IMG/VR virus record: IMGVR_UViG_3300024300_000012
Location: 1 to 26,886 of that record
Direction: 5' to 3' (one strand)
DNA: 26,886 nt
Source: a virus
Part shown: positions 16,335-22,895 of the stretch, in pieces
Layout of the letters: each line of letters begins with the position of its first letter
How positions within the stretch are numbered: the stretch's first letter is position 1
Program-made: the position numbers and the translations under genes
The notes under the pieces: generated by a model
What the model was told of the DNA's origin: nothing
Databases searched by the model: none
What the model saw: the letters and a program-made list of their open reading frames with translations, nothing else

Positions 16335-17087
16335 TTAAGCTTCTGCTTTACATTCTATTCCCTTGAGGCTTCCAAGGTGAACAGCGAGGTCCTTCTTGAT
16401 GTAGTATGACTTCTTCAGTTTCCTCAGGAGCGCCACAACATCCCTAGCGAACTTTGTCCAGTTAACTTGCTCGGCAAGCGGGTGATAGTTCAACTTGCCA
16501 ATTTTATAAGTGTCAACATACTTTGCTGACTTCTCGATAAGAGACAAGGTTTGCTCCGGATAAACCACGGGTTCGCAACTTACCCATGTTCTAATCTTAT
16601 AGTCATGCGCCACTTCCAAGTTCTTGAGTCTGACTTCCGGCAAGGCAGCACTCGGCTCCCACAGGAGAGAGTCGCTACAGTTATTAAAAGTAAGCGTGGT
16701 GCCGAATTCATCAAAGCCCTTGTAAAGATTAAAGTCGTCACGGACGACAGCCCCAGCCTTTGTTAGTATCTTGTAGTTTATGCTGTATCTGTTAAATATA
16801 CGCATAGCTAATTGGGTATCGCTCTCAACCCCAGGCATATATGGGTCGCAGGAGAACGACATCAGCACGGGGCCCCAGTTGGCATGGTCATACATGAACG
16901 CGACATCCATTTCGAGTTTCTTGAAAGCATCGGGCTTCATCTTCGGGACGCTGTACTGCTCTCGAGTAAGATGTAATGTCTCCGGTCCGTAGCAGTAGAT
17001 GCAACCGTGTGTGCATCCATCATACAGATTTAGTGCCATGTTGCAATACTCTTTGGCACGACCACTAGTGTAGTAGATAATCCTCAT
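16335..17087 (-). CDS. SPL (spore photoproduct lyase)-family radical SAM protein
   Basis: This 250-residue protein has the cluster motif CTHGCIYC (cysteines 25, 29, 32) in the setting ALNLYDGCTHGCIYCYGP, the fingerprint of the spore photoproduct lyase-like group. It also has SFSCDPYMPG, ILTKAGAV and WVSCEPV, which are core strands of the radical SAM barrel. Bacterial and phage members of this group are often unassigned; spore photoproduct lyase itself repairs thymine dimers. AAGGAG lies just upstream of the ATG. It is paired with the HD protein and preceded by a structured RNA candidate in its leader region. It is not a close relative of the two SPASM-like radical SAM proteins in the tail arm. 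Confidence 0.82.
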   Translation of the reverse strand: MRIIYYTSGRAKEYCNMALNLYDGCTHGCIYCYGPETLHLTREQYSVPKMKPDAFKKLEMDVAFMYDHANWGPVLMSFSCDPYMPGVESDTQLAMRIFNRYSINYKILTKAGAVVRDDFNLYKGFDEFGTTLTFNNCSDSLLWEPSAALPEVRLKNLEVAHDYKIRTWVSCEPVVYPEQTLSLIEKSAKYVDTYKIGKLNYHPLAEQVNWTKFARDVVALLRKLKKSYYIKKDLAVHLGSLKGIECKAEA

Positions 17088-17112
17088 GTTTCTCCTTTCA
17101 AAAGTAAAAAGC

Positions 17113-17279
17113 GGTGCGGTATCCGGGAGTATAATGCGACTCTACTAAAGTGCATTAAAGCGCCTCTGGTTGCCCAGTCCCCGGCTTCACGGCGGTATTC
17201 ATGGCTCCCCTTGGTGGATTTCCTTATCGGGGAGTTATAGCAACCTACGTTTTGCCACCATCCAACAGGCTACCGCACC
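17113..17279 (-). ncRNA. Structured RNA candidate, multi-helix with pseudoknot (leader of SPL-type gene or independent RNA)
   Basis: Read on the minus strand, GGTGCGGTA at 17279-17271 pairs with TACCGCACC at 17121-17113 (9 bp, P1). GGTTGC 17245-17240 pairs with GCAACC 17173-17168 (P2). CTCCCC 17234-17229 pairs with GGGGAG 17210-17205 (P3, 18-base loop). A further hairpin at 17154-17135 has eight pairs and one bulge, including one G-U pair that is an A-C mismatch on the opposite strand, so the minus strand is favoured. The P3 loop also contains CCACCA (17217-17212), which matches TGGTGG (17260-17255) in the P1-P2 junction, a possible pseudoknot. I do not match this to a known riboswitch class. 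It could be a leader element or a separate RNA. The whole 257-base gap 17088-17344 has no gene. Confidence 0.4.
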
Positions 17280-17344
17280 ATTACACAGGCGGGATAGGAT
17301 ATACCCATTAAACGAGTTTCCGACTCAATACCTGTATAAGCAAA

Positions 17345-17530
17345 TTATACTACAATATCCATGTCCGGATGTGCTTCCTTTTCTGCTAGTAGATTTAGCG
17401 AGATAGCTATAGTAGCCACGGCACACCTGCCGTCAACCCACCATTGACACGCTTCGCCAACGCAGTCAATCTCGTCCGGCAATACTATAGTAGGATGGAT
17501 ACGAAATATTGGGCAGATGCCTTTACTCAT
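17345..17530 (-). CDS. Small four-cysteine protein, probable metal-binding
   Basis: From the ATG at 17530 this is 61 residues, with AGGAA six bases upstream; a longer start would overlap the previous gene without a site. Cysteines are in CP (residue 5), CVGEAC and GRC, with a Trp pair (CQWWVDGRC). Small phage proteins with this CP...C...CxWW...C layout usually bind zinc or iron-sulfur, but the role is unknown. The C-terminal part is an amphipathic helix (VATIAISLNLLAEKEA). Confidence 0.6.
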   Translation of the reverse strand: MSKGICPIFRIHPTIVLPDEIDCVGEACQWWVDGRCAVATIAISLNLLAEKEAHPDMDIVV

Positions 17531-17531
17531 A

Positions 17532-17771
17532 TTAGTTCCTGAATATAGTTTCTGGTCTATAAGTGGTGTCGTCAGACATAAGCACAAAGTCGACCTTTTC
17601 CCATGAACTAGCCGCATTGTCCGGCATACCGAGTATACGGATCATCCTTGCTACCAAAGCATTCCACCCTTTGTTAAGCGACTGCCTTAGCGCAATCGCC
17701 CTAACAAGCACGATATACTCTTCATGGGGAATCTGGTCAAACTCCTTTTGTGTTAATAGCACTTTCTTCAT
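17532..17771 (-). CDS. Hypothetical protein coupled to the DNA methyltransferase
   Basis: I chose ATG 17771 because it forms an ATGA overlap with the methyltransferase stop and has GAGGAG at eight bases. The product is 79 residues, mostly helical (EEYIVLVRAIALRQSLNKGW, NALVARMIRILGM), with no cysteines and no recognised motif. The overlap with the methyltransferase gene suggests joint expression. The function is unknown. Confidence 0.6.
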   Translation of the reverse strand: MKKVLLTQKEFDQIPHEEYIVLVRAIALRQSLNKGWNALVARMIRILGMPDNAASSWEKVDFVLMSDDTTYRPETIFRN

Positions 17772-18310
17772 AGGCTCGCTCCTCGCTCTATCGGCTCGTC
17801 GCTTCGCCACACAATCCTATCCCAAGTAATTTCGGTGCTGTCGGCAAAGCCACGGCGCCATATACAATACGCACTAATGCCATACCAATTAAAGACTTTT
17901 GTTAGAAACATGGTTGACAATCCAAACCCGCGCTGTTGACAATACTCAAGGCGTGCCGGAGTTATAGCATGCATCAGCAGTAATAACCCAAAGCCTTTAC
18001 GACATGATGCCGTTGCCGTTGATAGCGTCTTGTCAATCATTGAATACGGCGGATTTGTAACTATCCAATCAACATTGGCGGGAAACCAAAAAGCGTCCTT
18101 GCCGTCTTCCATCTCTGCCCATCTCTTATCAACAAAGTCGGGCAGATTGTCATAGAAAGCCCCGCTTCCTCGAAACGGCTCCATCACAACATCATTCTCT
18201 ATAAGCGGGGTAGAGCTAATTAGTTTTCCAGCCAAAACCCTGGGAGTATAGAACTTGTCATTCGGCTTTTCACGGTGCTTGATTCCGTGCGACGTACTAG
18301 ATAATGACAT
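17768..18310 (-). CDS. DNA methyltransferase (amino-methyltransferase type)
   Basis: This 180-residue protein has the two key methyltransferase motifs: motif I for S-adenosylmethionine binding as EPFRGSGAFYDNLP and motif IV as TNPPYS (NPPY), with FYTPRVLAGKL in front. NPPY marks enzymes that methylate an exocyclic amino group (N6-adenine or N4-cytosine). It is short, lacking a clear target-recognition domain, as is common in phage orphan methyltransferases, which protect DNA or mark it. The stop overlaps the next gene. The start ATG is preceded by a weak purine-rich site and a compact RNA pseudoknot. Confidence 0.8.
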   Translation of the reverse strand: MSLSSTSHGIKHREKPNDKFYTPRVLAGKLISSTPLIENDVVMEPFRGSGAFYDNLPDFVDKRWAEMEDGKDAFWFPANVDWIVTNPPYSMIDKTLSTATASCRKGFGLLLLMHAITPARLEYCQQRGFGLSTMFLTKVFNWYGISAYCIWRRGFADSTEITWDRIVWRSDEPIERGASL

Positions 18311-18326
18311 AACTCTTTTCTTATTA

Positions 18327-18368
18327 GGGGCCTACACTCCGGGTCGGCCCCCAGTCTTCGGTACCCGG
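18327..18368 (-). other. H-type pseudoknot candidate in the methyltransferase leader
   Basis: On the minus strand CCGGGT (18368-18363) pairs with ACCCGG (18344-18339), and GGGGCC (18351-18346) pairs with GGCCCC (18332-18327). The second stem's 5' arm lies in the loop of the first, with connectors of 11, 1 and 6 bases. This is an H-type pseudoknot of two six-bp GC-rich stems ending 17 bases before the ATG of the methyltransferase, so it could influence translation. The pairing also works on the opposite strand. Confidence 0.4.
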
Positions 18369-18438
18369 CTACCTCGCCACTGGTGCACGCCATAAGTAAG
18401 AGCCTAGGAATTACTCACGGTAACTGACCTGTGGCTAG

Positions 18439-18479
18439 AAAATAAAAGCCCAGTTAACTGGTGGTTGCCAGAACTGGGC
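18439..18479 (-). terminator. Intrinsic terminator downstream of the tRNA
   Basis: On the minus strand GCCCAGTT (18479-18472) pairs with AACTGGGC (18455-18448), with an inner CTGG/CCAG stem (18471-18468 with 18461-18458), followed directly by TTTTATTTT (18447-18439). This is a normal intrinsic terminator two bases after the 3' end of the tRNA. Confidence 0.85.
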
Positions 18480-18480
18480 A

Positions 18481-18556
18481 TGGTAGCGGGGGACGGAGTC
18501 GAACCGCCTATTTCAACCGCATGGGGGTTGTGAGATGCCGTTTCTCCACACCCGCG
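18481..18556 (-). tRNA. Atypical tRNA, anticodon CAT (Met/fMet-like or Ile-lysidine)
   Basis: On the minus strand this is a 76-base cloverleaf ending in encoded CCA. The T arm is GGCGG-TTCGACT-CCGTC, the anticodon arm is CAACC-CCCATGC-GGTTG with CAT at the anticodon, and the D arm is GAGA-AACGGCA-TCTC. The acceptor 3' strand is CCCCGCT before the A-CCA end, and the 5' strand starts CGCGGGT. The 1-72 pair is a C-T mismatch, reminiscent of the mismatched end of initiator tRNA. Three bases (rather than two) lie between acceptor and D stem, and position 33 is C, not T. It lacks the three G-C pairs of initiator anticodon stems. It may be a variant or decayed tRNA. A terminator follows. Confidence 0.6.
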
Positions 18557-18569
18557 ACGCAACATAATC

Positions 18570-19112
18570 TTAAGTTGTCTTAAGGTGAAAGTCAATATCA
18601 ATGTCTCCCCTAAATCGCCACCGTTCTATGTGCTTGTCTTTGTCGGAAGTGATTAACTGTCCGCCAGCCTTACAGATTACGTCCAGAAAGACCTCGAGTT
18701 CGCCAGGTTCACTTACATCAACATTAACCTCGGCTACATTATATACCCACCCATGAGTAACTATCCTGCCAACAGGCAGGGCAACAATCTCGACAATGTC
18801 CAGTTCCTGCAAAATGAAAGTAATCTCCTCGAACCGAATTTCTCTACGACCAAGCCTGTCATGGATGCCAATGCTTCCGCAAAATTGTCTATGTTCTATC
18901 ACCTTGTCGGTAGGCAGAACACTAATGACAAATGACTTATTGCCGACGTGCTTATGTATGATGAGGAATATCTCATCAAAGCTGAGATAGCCAGCCGGAG
19001 TATCAACGAAGTTTTGAGTCAATGGATATTCCAGCCCGGCGCCGTTCTCGATATCGTCAAGCGTTCTTTCCTCGAACTTGCACAGGAAGTTAGTGTATTC
19101 AGTTTCGTTCAT
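18570..19112 (-). CDS. Hypothetical protein upstream of the tRNA
   Basis: The product is 180 residues with alternating helix and strand segments such as FLIIHKHVGNKSFVISVL, FEEITFILQELDIVEIVALP and ELEVFLDVICKAGGQLI. It has no metal-cluster motif, no signal peptide and no recognised domain. It overlaps the 3' end of the preceding small zinc-type gene by 14 bases, and its stop lies 13 bases before the tRNA. The good coding character and packing argue that it is real. The function is unknown. Confidence 0.6.
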   Translation of the reverse strand: MNETEYTNFLCKFEERTLDDIENGAGLEYPLTQNFVDTPAGYLSFDEIFLIIHKHVGNKSFVISVLPTDKVIEHRQFCGSIGIHDRLGRREIRFEEITFILQELDIVEIVALPVGRIVTHGWVYNVAEVNVDVSEPGELEVFLDVICKAGGQLITSDKDKHIERWRFRGDIDIDFHLKTT

Positions 19113-19254
19113 CTATTCTCTTCGCCTTAAATAACTTTGCGCACTTACTGCATAGCGGACCGTTGTGTTTGGATATCTTGAGTTCTTTATCAAGCCCTAA
19201 CCATTCATATGTAACAAGCTGAGTCACCCTGTGACCGCAGATGCCATATTTCAC
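19099..19254 (-). CDS. Small zinc-ribbon-like protein (51 residues)
   Basis: GTG at 19254 starts right after the TAA of the metallophosphoesterase gene, with AAAGG about six bases upstream, and runs 51 residues to TGA 19101-19099. It has CGH near the N-terminus (YGICGHRV) and CSKC near the C-terminus (NGPLCSKCAKLFKAKRI), giving a Cys-His-Cys-Cys set that could hold one zinc. The gap would otherwise be 142 bases in a compact operon. It is below the usual size cut-off for gene finders. Confidence 0.6.
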   Translation of the reverse strand: MKYGICGHRVTQLVTYEWLGLDKELKISKHNGPLCSKCAKLFKAKRIDERN

Positions 19255-20169
19255 TTAGGACCTTTTCTTGCCCCAGACATTGCCCTTGGAGCAGACCTCG
19301 ACATCACGGCGTCCGTGATGTAACCCATGAAGGATTATCTTTGACGTGCCAAGGTCTGTCGGTTGATGACCGCCACGCTGGGCATAACCGCCCCATTTGA
19401 CCCAGGCACCGCAACCAACAAAGTTCTTGCGGTGGTTTCTAGCAAGACCGACTTTCCACGGCTTGCCATCTACAGCGTATGTCCTGTTATCAGGTACTAG
19501 ATAGTTCTGCGGGTGAGTGTGGGTTGTGTGGTCATGAGCAATCAGATAGACATCAGCATGGACGGCATCGCCGAGGTCTTCCACCTTGACTACTTTCGAG
19601 CCTATACGCCTAGCACCACCCCACCCATGAGTGCCATAGACCCAGAAAGAGTAGCCCCTATCGGGGAGAGAGTAATTGCTACTTCCAAAAGTAACCTTGA
19701 GATAGATACCATCGGGGAAATACGGCACGCCCAGTTCGGTAGCCATTTCCTCAGAGACGTCCGTGCTGGTGTTGCGGTATATGCGTGCCTCATGGTTGCC
19801 ACTGGTCATTCCTAGAATCTTATGCTTGATTGGTTTCAAAATCTCGATGACCGCACGCTTCTGCTTCGATGGGGTAATAATCTGGTCCCAAGCTGACCCT
19901 TTCGAGTCAAGGAGATTTGCTTCAATGAGATCGCCAATGCAGATAGCGTAGGCGTTGGGGGTGGTGGCGATGTAGTCCCTTAACTCAAGGAAATGGGGTA
20001 GGGAACAAAAGGGGTTGCCGAGATGAAGATCGCAAATACCGAACAACTCAAGGTTTTCGAATTCCTTGCCGAGGGACCAAGCTACATACTTCAGTTCTTT
20101 AAGATCGGCTTTGAGTAGTAATGACTCCCAATCTTTTTCTTGGTTTGTTAACTTCGGTTTAGTACTAAT
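19255..20169 (-). CDS. Calcineurin-like metallophosphoesterase, probably with an ATT start
   Basis: All metal-binding blocks of the calcineurin-like phosphoesterases are present in order: DLH in GICDLHLGN, GD in IGDLIEA, GNHE in SGNHEAR, H in THGWGG, and the last block as AHDHTTH. Substrates of phage members are usually nucleic acids or nucleotides. A TTG at 20046 would start just before the DLH block, but the frame is open 41 codons further up with convincing protein (QEKDWESLLLKADL, LKYVAWSLGKEF). In that extension ATT at 20169 has GGAAAGAGG six bases upstream, right behind a promoter-like sequence, and no ATG, GTG or other TTG is available. So I extend to the ATT, giving 304 residues. The end abuts the zinc-ribbon gene. 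The start is inferred. Confidence 0.75.
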   Translation of the reverse strand: MSTKPKLTNQEKDWESLLLKADLKELKYVAWSLGKEFENLELFGICDLHLGNPFCSLPHFLELRDYIATTPNAYAICIGDLIEANLLDSKGSAWDQIITPSKQKRAVIEILKPIKHKILGMTSGNHEARIYRNTSTDVSEEMATELGVPYFPDGIYLKVTFGSSNYSLPDRGYSFWVYGTHGWGGARRIGSKVVKVEDLGDAVHADVYLIAHDHTTHTHPQNYLVPDNRTYAVDGKPWKVGLARNHRKNFVGCGAWVKWGGYAQRGGHQPTDLGTSKIILHGLHHGRRDVEVCSKGNVWGKKRS

Positions 20170-20186
20170 GTCTAACCTCTTTCCCT

Positions 20187-20215
20187 ATATTAGCATAGTG
20201 GATTTTATACGTCAA
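20187..20215 (-). promoter_or_regulatory. Sigma70-type promoter candidate ahead of the metallophosphoesterase
   Basis: On the minus strand TTGACG (20215-20210), a 17-base spacer and TAATAT (20192-20187) match the bacterial -35/-10 pattern at five and four positions of six. Transcription would begin at about 20181, giving a leader of only about 12 bases before the ATT start and fitting the GGAAAGAGG ribosome site poorly or just well enough. The -35 overlaps the 3' end of the upstream gene. Confidence 0.4.
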
Positions 20216-20621
20216 TTCTTACCCCTCTGGTTCGGGACCACGTTAGATGCGACCGGTGTGAACGGCTACAACAGTATTCATTCCTGTCTATCTTGGCACG
20301 ATATTTAATCTGAGACATACGGATTTGTATCGTCTTCCCGCACCATGCGCATTTGACTGCCTTGTAGTGTGAGGCAGACTGACATGCCATATTGCAGAAT
20401 ATCCTGTGTCCTGCTATCGGCTTACCGCAACTTGGGTTGGCGCACAGGTGCATATTCTTTGTCTTTCTTGCGCCAAGCATTGCCTTGTACATCTCGGGTG
20501 CTTTCCTAACAAAGATTTGACGGATGTTCTCGTATGAACAGTCAAACTTCTTGCTGATATGGCGAAGCGTAACGTCCGGATGTTTCTTCTTATAATCAAT
20601 TACTGCTTTATGATTAACCAC
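20205..20621 (-). CDS. HTH protein with two zinc-finger-like cysteine clusters
   Basis: From GTG 20621 (GGAG five or six bases upstream) the product is 138 residues. Residues about 15-42 (VTLRHISKKFDCSYENIRQI) form a sigma-70 region 4-like helix-turn-helix. It is followed by two cysteine clusters: CANPSCGKPI...FCNMAC and VKCAWCGKTI...CCSRSH, each with four possible zinc ligands. The pattern points to DNA binding, perhaps a transcription factor or homing-type DNA-interacting protein, but no nuclease motif is seen. It overlaps the preceding gene by eight bases. The C-terminus is basic (TWSRTRGVRI). Confidence 0.65.
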   Translation of the reverse strand: MVNHKAVIDYKKKHPDVTLRHISKKFDCSYENIRQIFVRKAPEMYKAMLGARKTKNMHLCANPSCGKPIAGHRIFCNMACQSASHYKAVKCAWCGKTIQIRMSQIKYRAKIDRNEYCCSRSHRSHLTWSRTRGVRIDV

Positions 20622-20946
20622 GATTACTCCTTGCCCATTCCATTAAGGATGTTCTGAATTTCTCTTTTGTCATCTCCAACAGAGACGAGTTCCCGCTGTC
20701 AATTGCTCGGAAGATAATCGGCCACAGGGCCAACAGTTCCTTATGCTTCTCTTCCGCAACAGCCTTTAAGTATGCTTTGCTACAATCCGGCAACACGATG
20801 GTTGACGGGTCTACACCATTGGCCACCTGTTCCTGAACGTAGCGCCACCAATCGTCTTGGGATACTTCGTAGACAATCCATTCGATGCCACTACGTCCAG
20901 GAATCAGATGACCGCCGCCCGCGGTTTTGTTAAAACCTAGGTACAT
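20614..20946 (-). CDS. Hypothetical protein downstream of the putative annealing protein
   Basis: The ATG overlaps the stop of the preceding gene (TAATG), and the 110-residue product has an early Gly-rich part (NKTAGGGHLIPGRSG), a Trp pair (DDWWRYVQEQ) and a long helix with SKAYLKAVAEEKHKELLALW. No domain is recognised. Coupling to the recombination-type gene suggests an accessory replication role, by context only. Confidence 0.55.
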   Translation of the reverse strand: MYLGFNKTAGGGHLIPGRSGIEWIVYEVSQDDWWRYVQEQVANGVDPSTIVLPDCSKAYLKAVAEEKHKELLALWPIIFRAIDSGNSSLLEMTKEKFRTSLMEWARSNRG

Positions 20947-21863
20947 TAGGAAGCCGCTTTAGTAGCAATCTCCTTTGCTTTATTCCAGATTTCTTCCTGA
21001 GTGACCTGTGCTGCGGTGCGGCCGCCAAGTGCTGAGAGCACCTGATTAGGAAGGAGACCAAACTGTTCTCTTACTTTCTTGAAGCAAACAGTTTTGTCGG
21101 AGAATGGCGGTTCTGTATTCGTGGCTGTCGGGTCGACTTTAGGCTCAACCTTTTCCACGGTAATCTTCGGTGTCCTTTGCGGCATGGAGTCGGAATCCAT
21201 TTCTTCCGGCATTGAGCCAAGCCCTTCACCGAGAGCCTTACGGCAGGCATCTCCGAACGCTCTTGTGCGAGCCATGTTGACTACTCGCTCGAGATTGGCT
21301 GAAGCGCCTGCTTGCATCTTGGCGCCGGACAGGGTACAGATACCGTGCCCGTCGTAGTGTTCGCCATTCCAGAATTCGATGACAACATCAATCTGCGCCC
21401 ACGGGTCCTGACTTTCCTCATGAACATTAAGGTTGCGGAAAGTAATGGACTTCTTCAGCCTTGGGTCGGCATCAAGTCGCCACTTTCTACCGTCAACACC
21501 AGCGTAGGGCCGGCCGCTGATGATAGACACGGTGTCATACGGCACATTGGCGATGTTGACGAACTGGTCAATCATCTTGAGTGTCTTCTTGTCAATGTAC
21601 GTACCCGGCTTCACCTTTAACAGCGCTGAACGTTCGTTGTCGGGCAGGCGCCGTTGCTGTTCAATACAGTTGAACAACGAAGCACGGGATTGTGCCGACA
21701 TCAGGAATGCTGGTATTGCTTCCCGTGGAAAGCCAGCGACAGTCATGAGTTGCGAGAGTTCGGAAATCTGCGCCTGTTCTTTCTTTATGATTTCAGTATT
21801 TATAACTCCCTGTACTGAAGCAGGGACCAGAGCAGAGGTAGGTTCGTCTTGTTTCTTTGGCAT
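20946..21863 (-). CDS. Putative single-strand annealing / recombination protein
   Basis: This 305-residue protein has a helical N-terminal region (AQISELSQLMTVAGFPREAI), a beta-rich middle with DQFVNIANVPYDTVSII and VVIEFWNGEHYDGHG, and then the segment ANLERVVNMARTRAFGDACR-KALG. That late arginine-rich helix (ARTRAFGDACRKALG) is like the motif ARTRAxNRALRxA found in phage annealing/recombinase proteins. A proline/charge-rich linker and a C-terminal helical part follow. The neighbours (RecB-like and ERCC4-like nucleases) support a recombination module. I cannot assign RecT, Erf or Rad52 type with confidence. AAGGAG precedes the start. Confidence 0.5.
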   Translation of the reverse strand: MPKKQDEPTSALVPASVQGVINTEIIKKEQAQISELSQLMTVAGFPREAIPAFLMSAQSRASLFNCIEQQRRLPDNERSALLKVKPGTYIDKKTLKMIDQFVNIANVPYDTVSIISGRPYAGVDGRKWRLDADPRLKKSITFRNLNVHEESQDPWAQIDVVIEFWNGEHYDGHGICTLSGAKMQAGASANLERVVNMARTRAFGDACRKALGEGLGSMPEEMDSDSMPQRTPKITVEKVEPKVDPTATNTEPPFSDKTVCFKKVREQFGLLPNQVLSALGGRTAAQVTQEEIWNKAKEIATKAAS

Positions 21864-21885
21864 ATAAACTCCTTTTATTTATTTA

Positions 21886-22212
21886 CTATCCGAGTACCTT
21901 GCCAGCGGGATTGCGTTCCCGTGGTGTCCACTCAAAAGTGACCTTACGGCCGTCACAAAGCTTGAAAGCTTGATGCGCTAATGCCTGTAACCGCTTCTCT
22001 TTAATCGACCATTCGCAGCGAAGCTGATTAATTATAAGCTGACTGTCTGACACGATATTTACATCATCGGGTATAGACTCCAGCGCCCAGATAACCGCCA
22101 TATACTCAGCCTCATTGTTAGTTGCTGTTTCAATTTCCTTTATCCGAGGCGGTTCATCCTTTACCTTGTAACAGATTTGGTGCGGGTTGGCATCTACATA
22201 GACTGTCTTCAT
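21886..22212 (-). CDS. RNase H-like protein, compact
   Basis: The 108-residue protein begins with the strand YVDANPHQICYK (D7), then NNEAEYMAVIWALESI (E34) and VSDSQLIINQL (D58), the three core acidic residues of RNase HI. The last strand and helix are FEWTPRERNPAGKVLG. Most family members have an aspartate in N-x-A-D, here replaced by glycine. The fold is likely RNase H type, removing RNA primers or R-loops, but activity may be weakened. It is shorter than the usual ~150 residues because the first hairpin is compact. Its ATG overlaps the stop of the zinc/HTH gene (ATGA). Confidence 0.7.
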   Translation of the reverse strand: MKTVYVDANPHQICYKVKDEPPRIKEIETATNNEAEYMAVIWALESIPDDVNIVSDSQLIINQLRCEWSIKEKRLQALAHQAFKLCDGRKVTFEWTPRERNPAGKVLG

Positions 22213-22895
22213 AGCGGTATGAAAGTTGTCCTGCCTTTCTTGATTACTTCACCAGAAGCCTCAGGGACGTTGATTTTAGGCTGTTTTTGAGGCTTCTCGC
22301 TTGCTCCAGTAGAATTCCTTTGCCTTGTCGGAATGGACGCTAAATCTTGCCCTTCTCGCAAGGCTTTGACGCGAGTAAAGACCCATCCACGGGATTTGCC
22401 CAGCAACTTACCCTTTTGCTCCATCGTTAATGATTCGTCCATCAATATGGACTTTACGTCAGTCGGCTGAGCTGGTGGAGCGTCAATCGGTACCGCCTCT
22501 TCCATCACCTGCACAAGTTCTATCGGCATATCAATCGGTCGCCTTACTTCGGGGATATATTGAGGCGGTGGTGCGATCTTGCCATCCTTAGTAATAAGGC
22601 AATTCACTTTAATCCATGAACTACCGCCGGCTAAACGCACCCCCATAAAGTGGTCCCCGTTCTCACGGGACATGAACCAGAGTTCGTCCTTCTTATTGGA
22701 CGTCGGGCACTTCTCCTCTCGCAACTTGATTATTGACTCAGGAGAAATCGGCTCGACGAGGGCCTTTGTGCACCATCCGCAGAAGAACTCGCCTTTCTTT
22801 CTTACGTTCTTACCGCACGTTGGACATGTCTGCTGTTCATCCGGAGTATCCAGTATGTCGGTTTCAAGGTCCTTAAATCTTCTTATTCTGCCCAC
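22209..22895 (-). CDS. Zinc-ribbon protein with a C-terminal HTH-like part
   Basis: I use GTG 22895, with GGAG six bases upstream; an ATG two codons earlier has that site directly against it, and any longer start lies over the ERCC4-like gene. The product is 228 residues. A zinc ribbon CPTCGKNVRKK...FCGWC is followed by a PLEP-type linker and a region of MSRENGDHFMGVRLAGG. The late segment TMEQKGKLLGKSRGWVFTRV could be a helix-turn-helix of ParB-like type. The end is proline-rich and charged. It is probably a DNA-binding accessory protein of the replication module. Confidence 0.6.
   Translation of the reverse strand: MGRIRRFKDLETDILDTPDEQQTCPTCGKNVRKKGEFFCGWCTKALVEPISPESIIKLREEKCPTSNKKDELWFMSRENGDHFMGVRLAGGSSWIKVNCLITKDGKIAPPPQYIPEVRRPIDMPIELVQVMEEAVPIDAPPAQPTDVKSILMDESLTMEQKGKLLGKSRGWVFTRVKALREGQDLASIPTRQRNSTGASEKPQKQPKINVPEASGEVIKKGRTTFIPL

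Noticed and set aside
17344-17349. TATAAT on the minus strand
   Set aside because: It is formed by the last codons and stop of the 61-residue gene and has no -35 at the right spacing.
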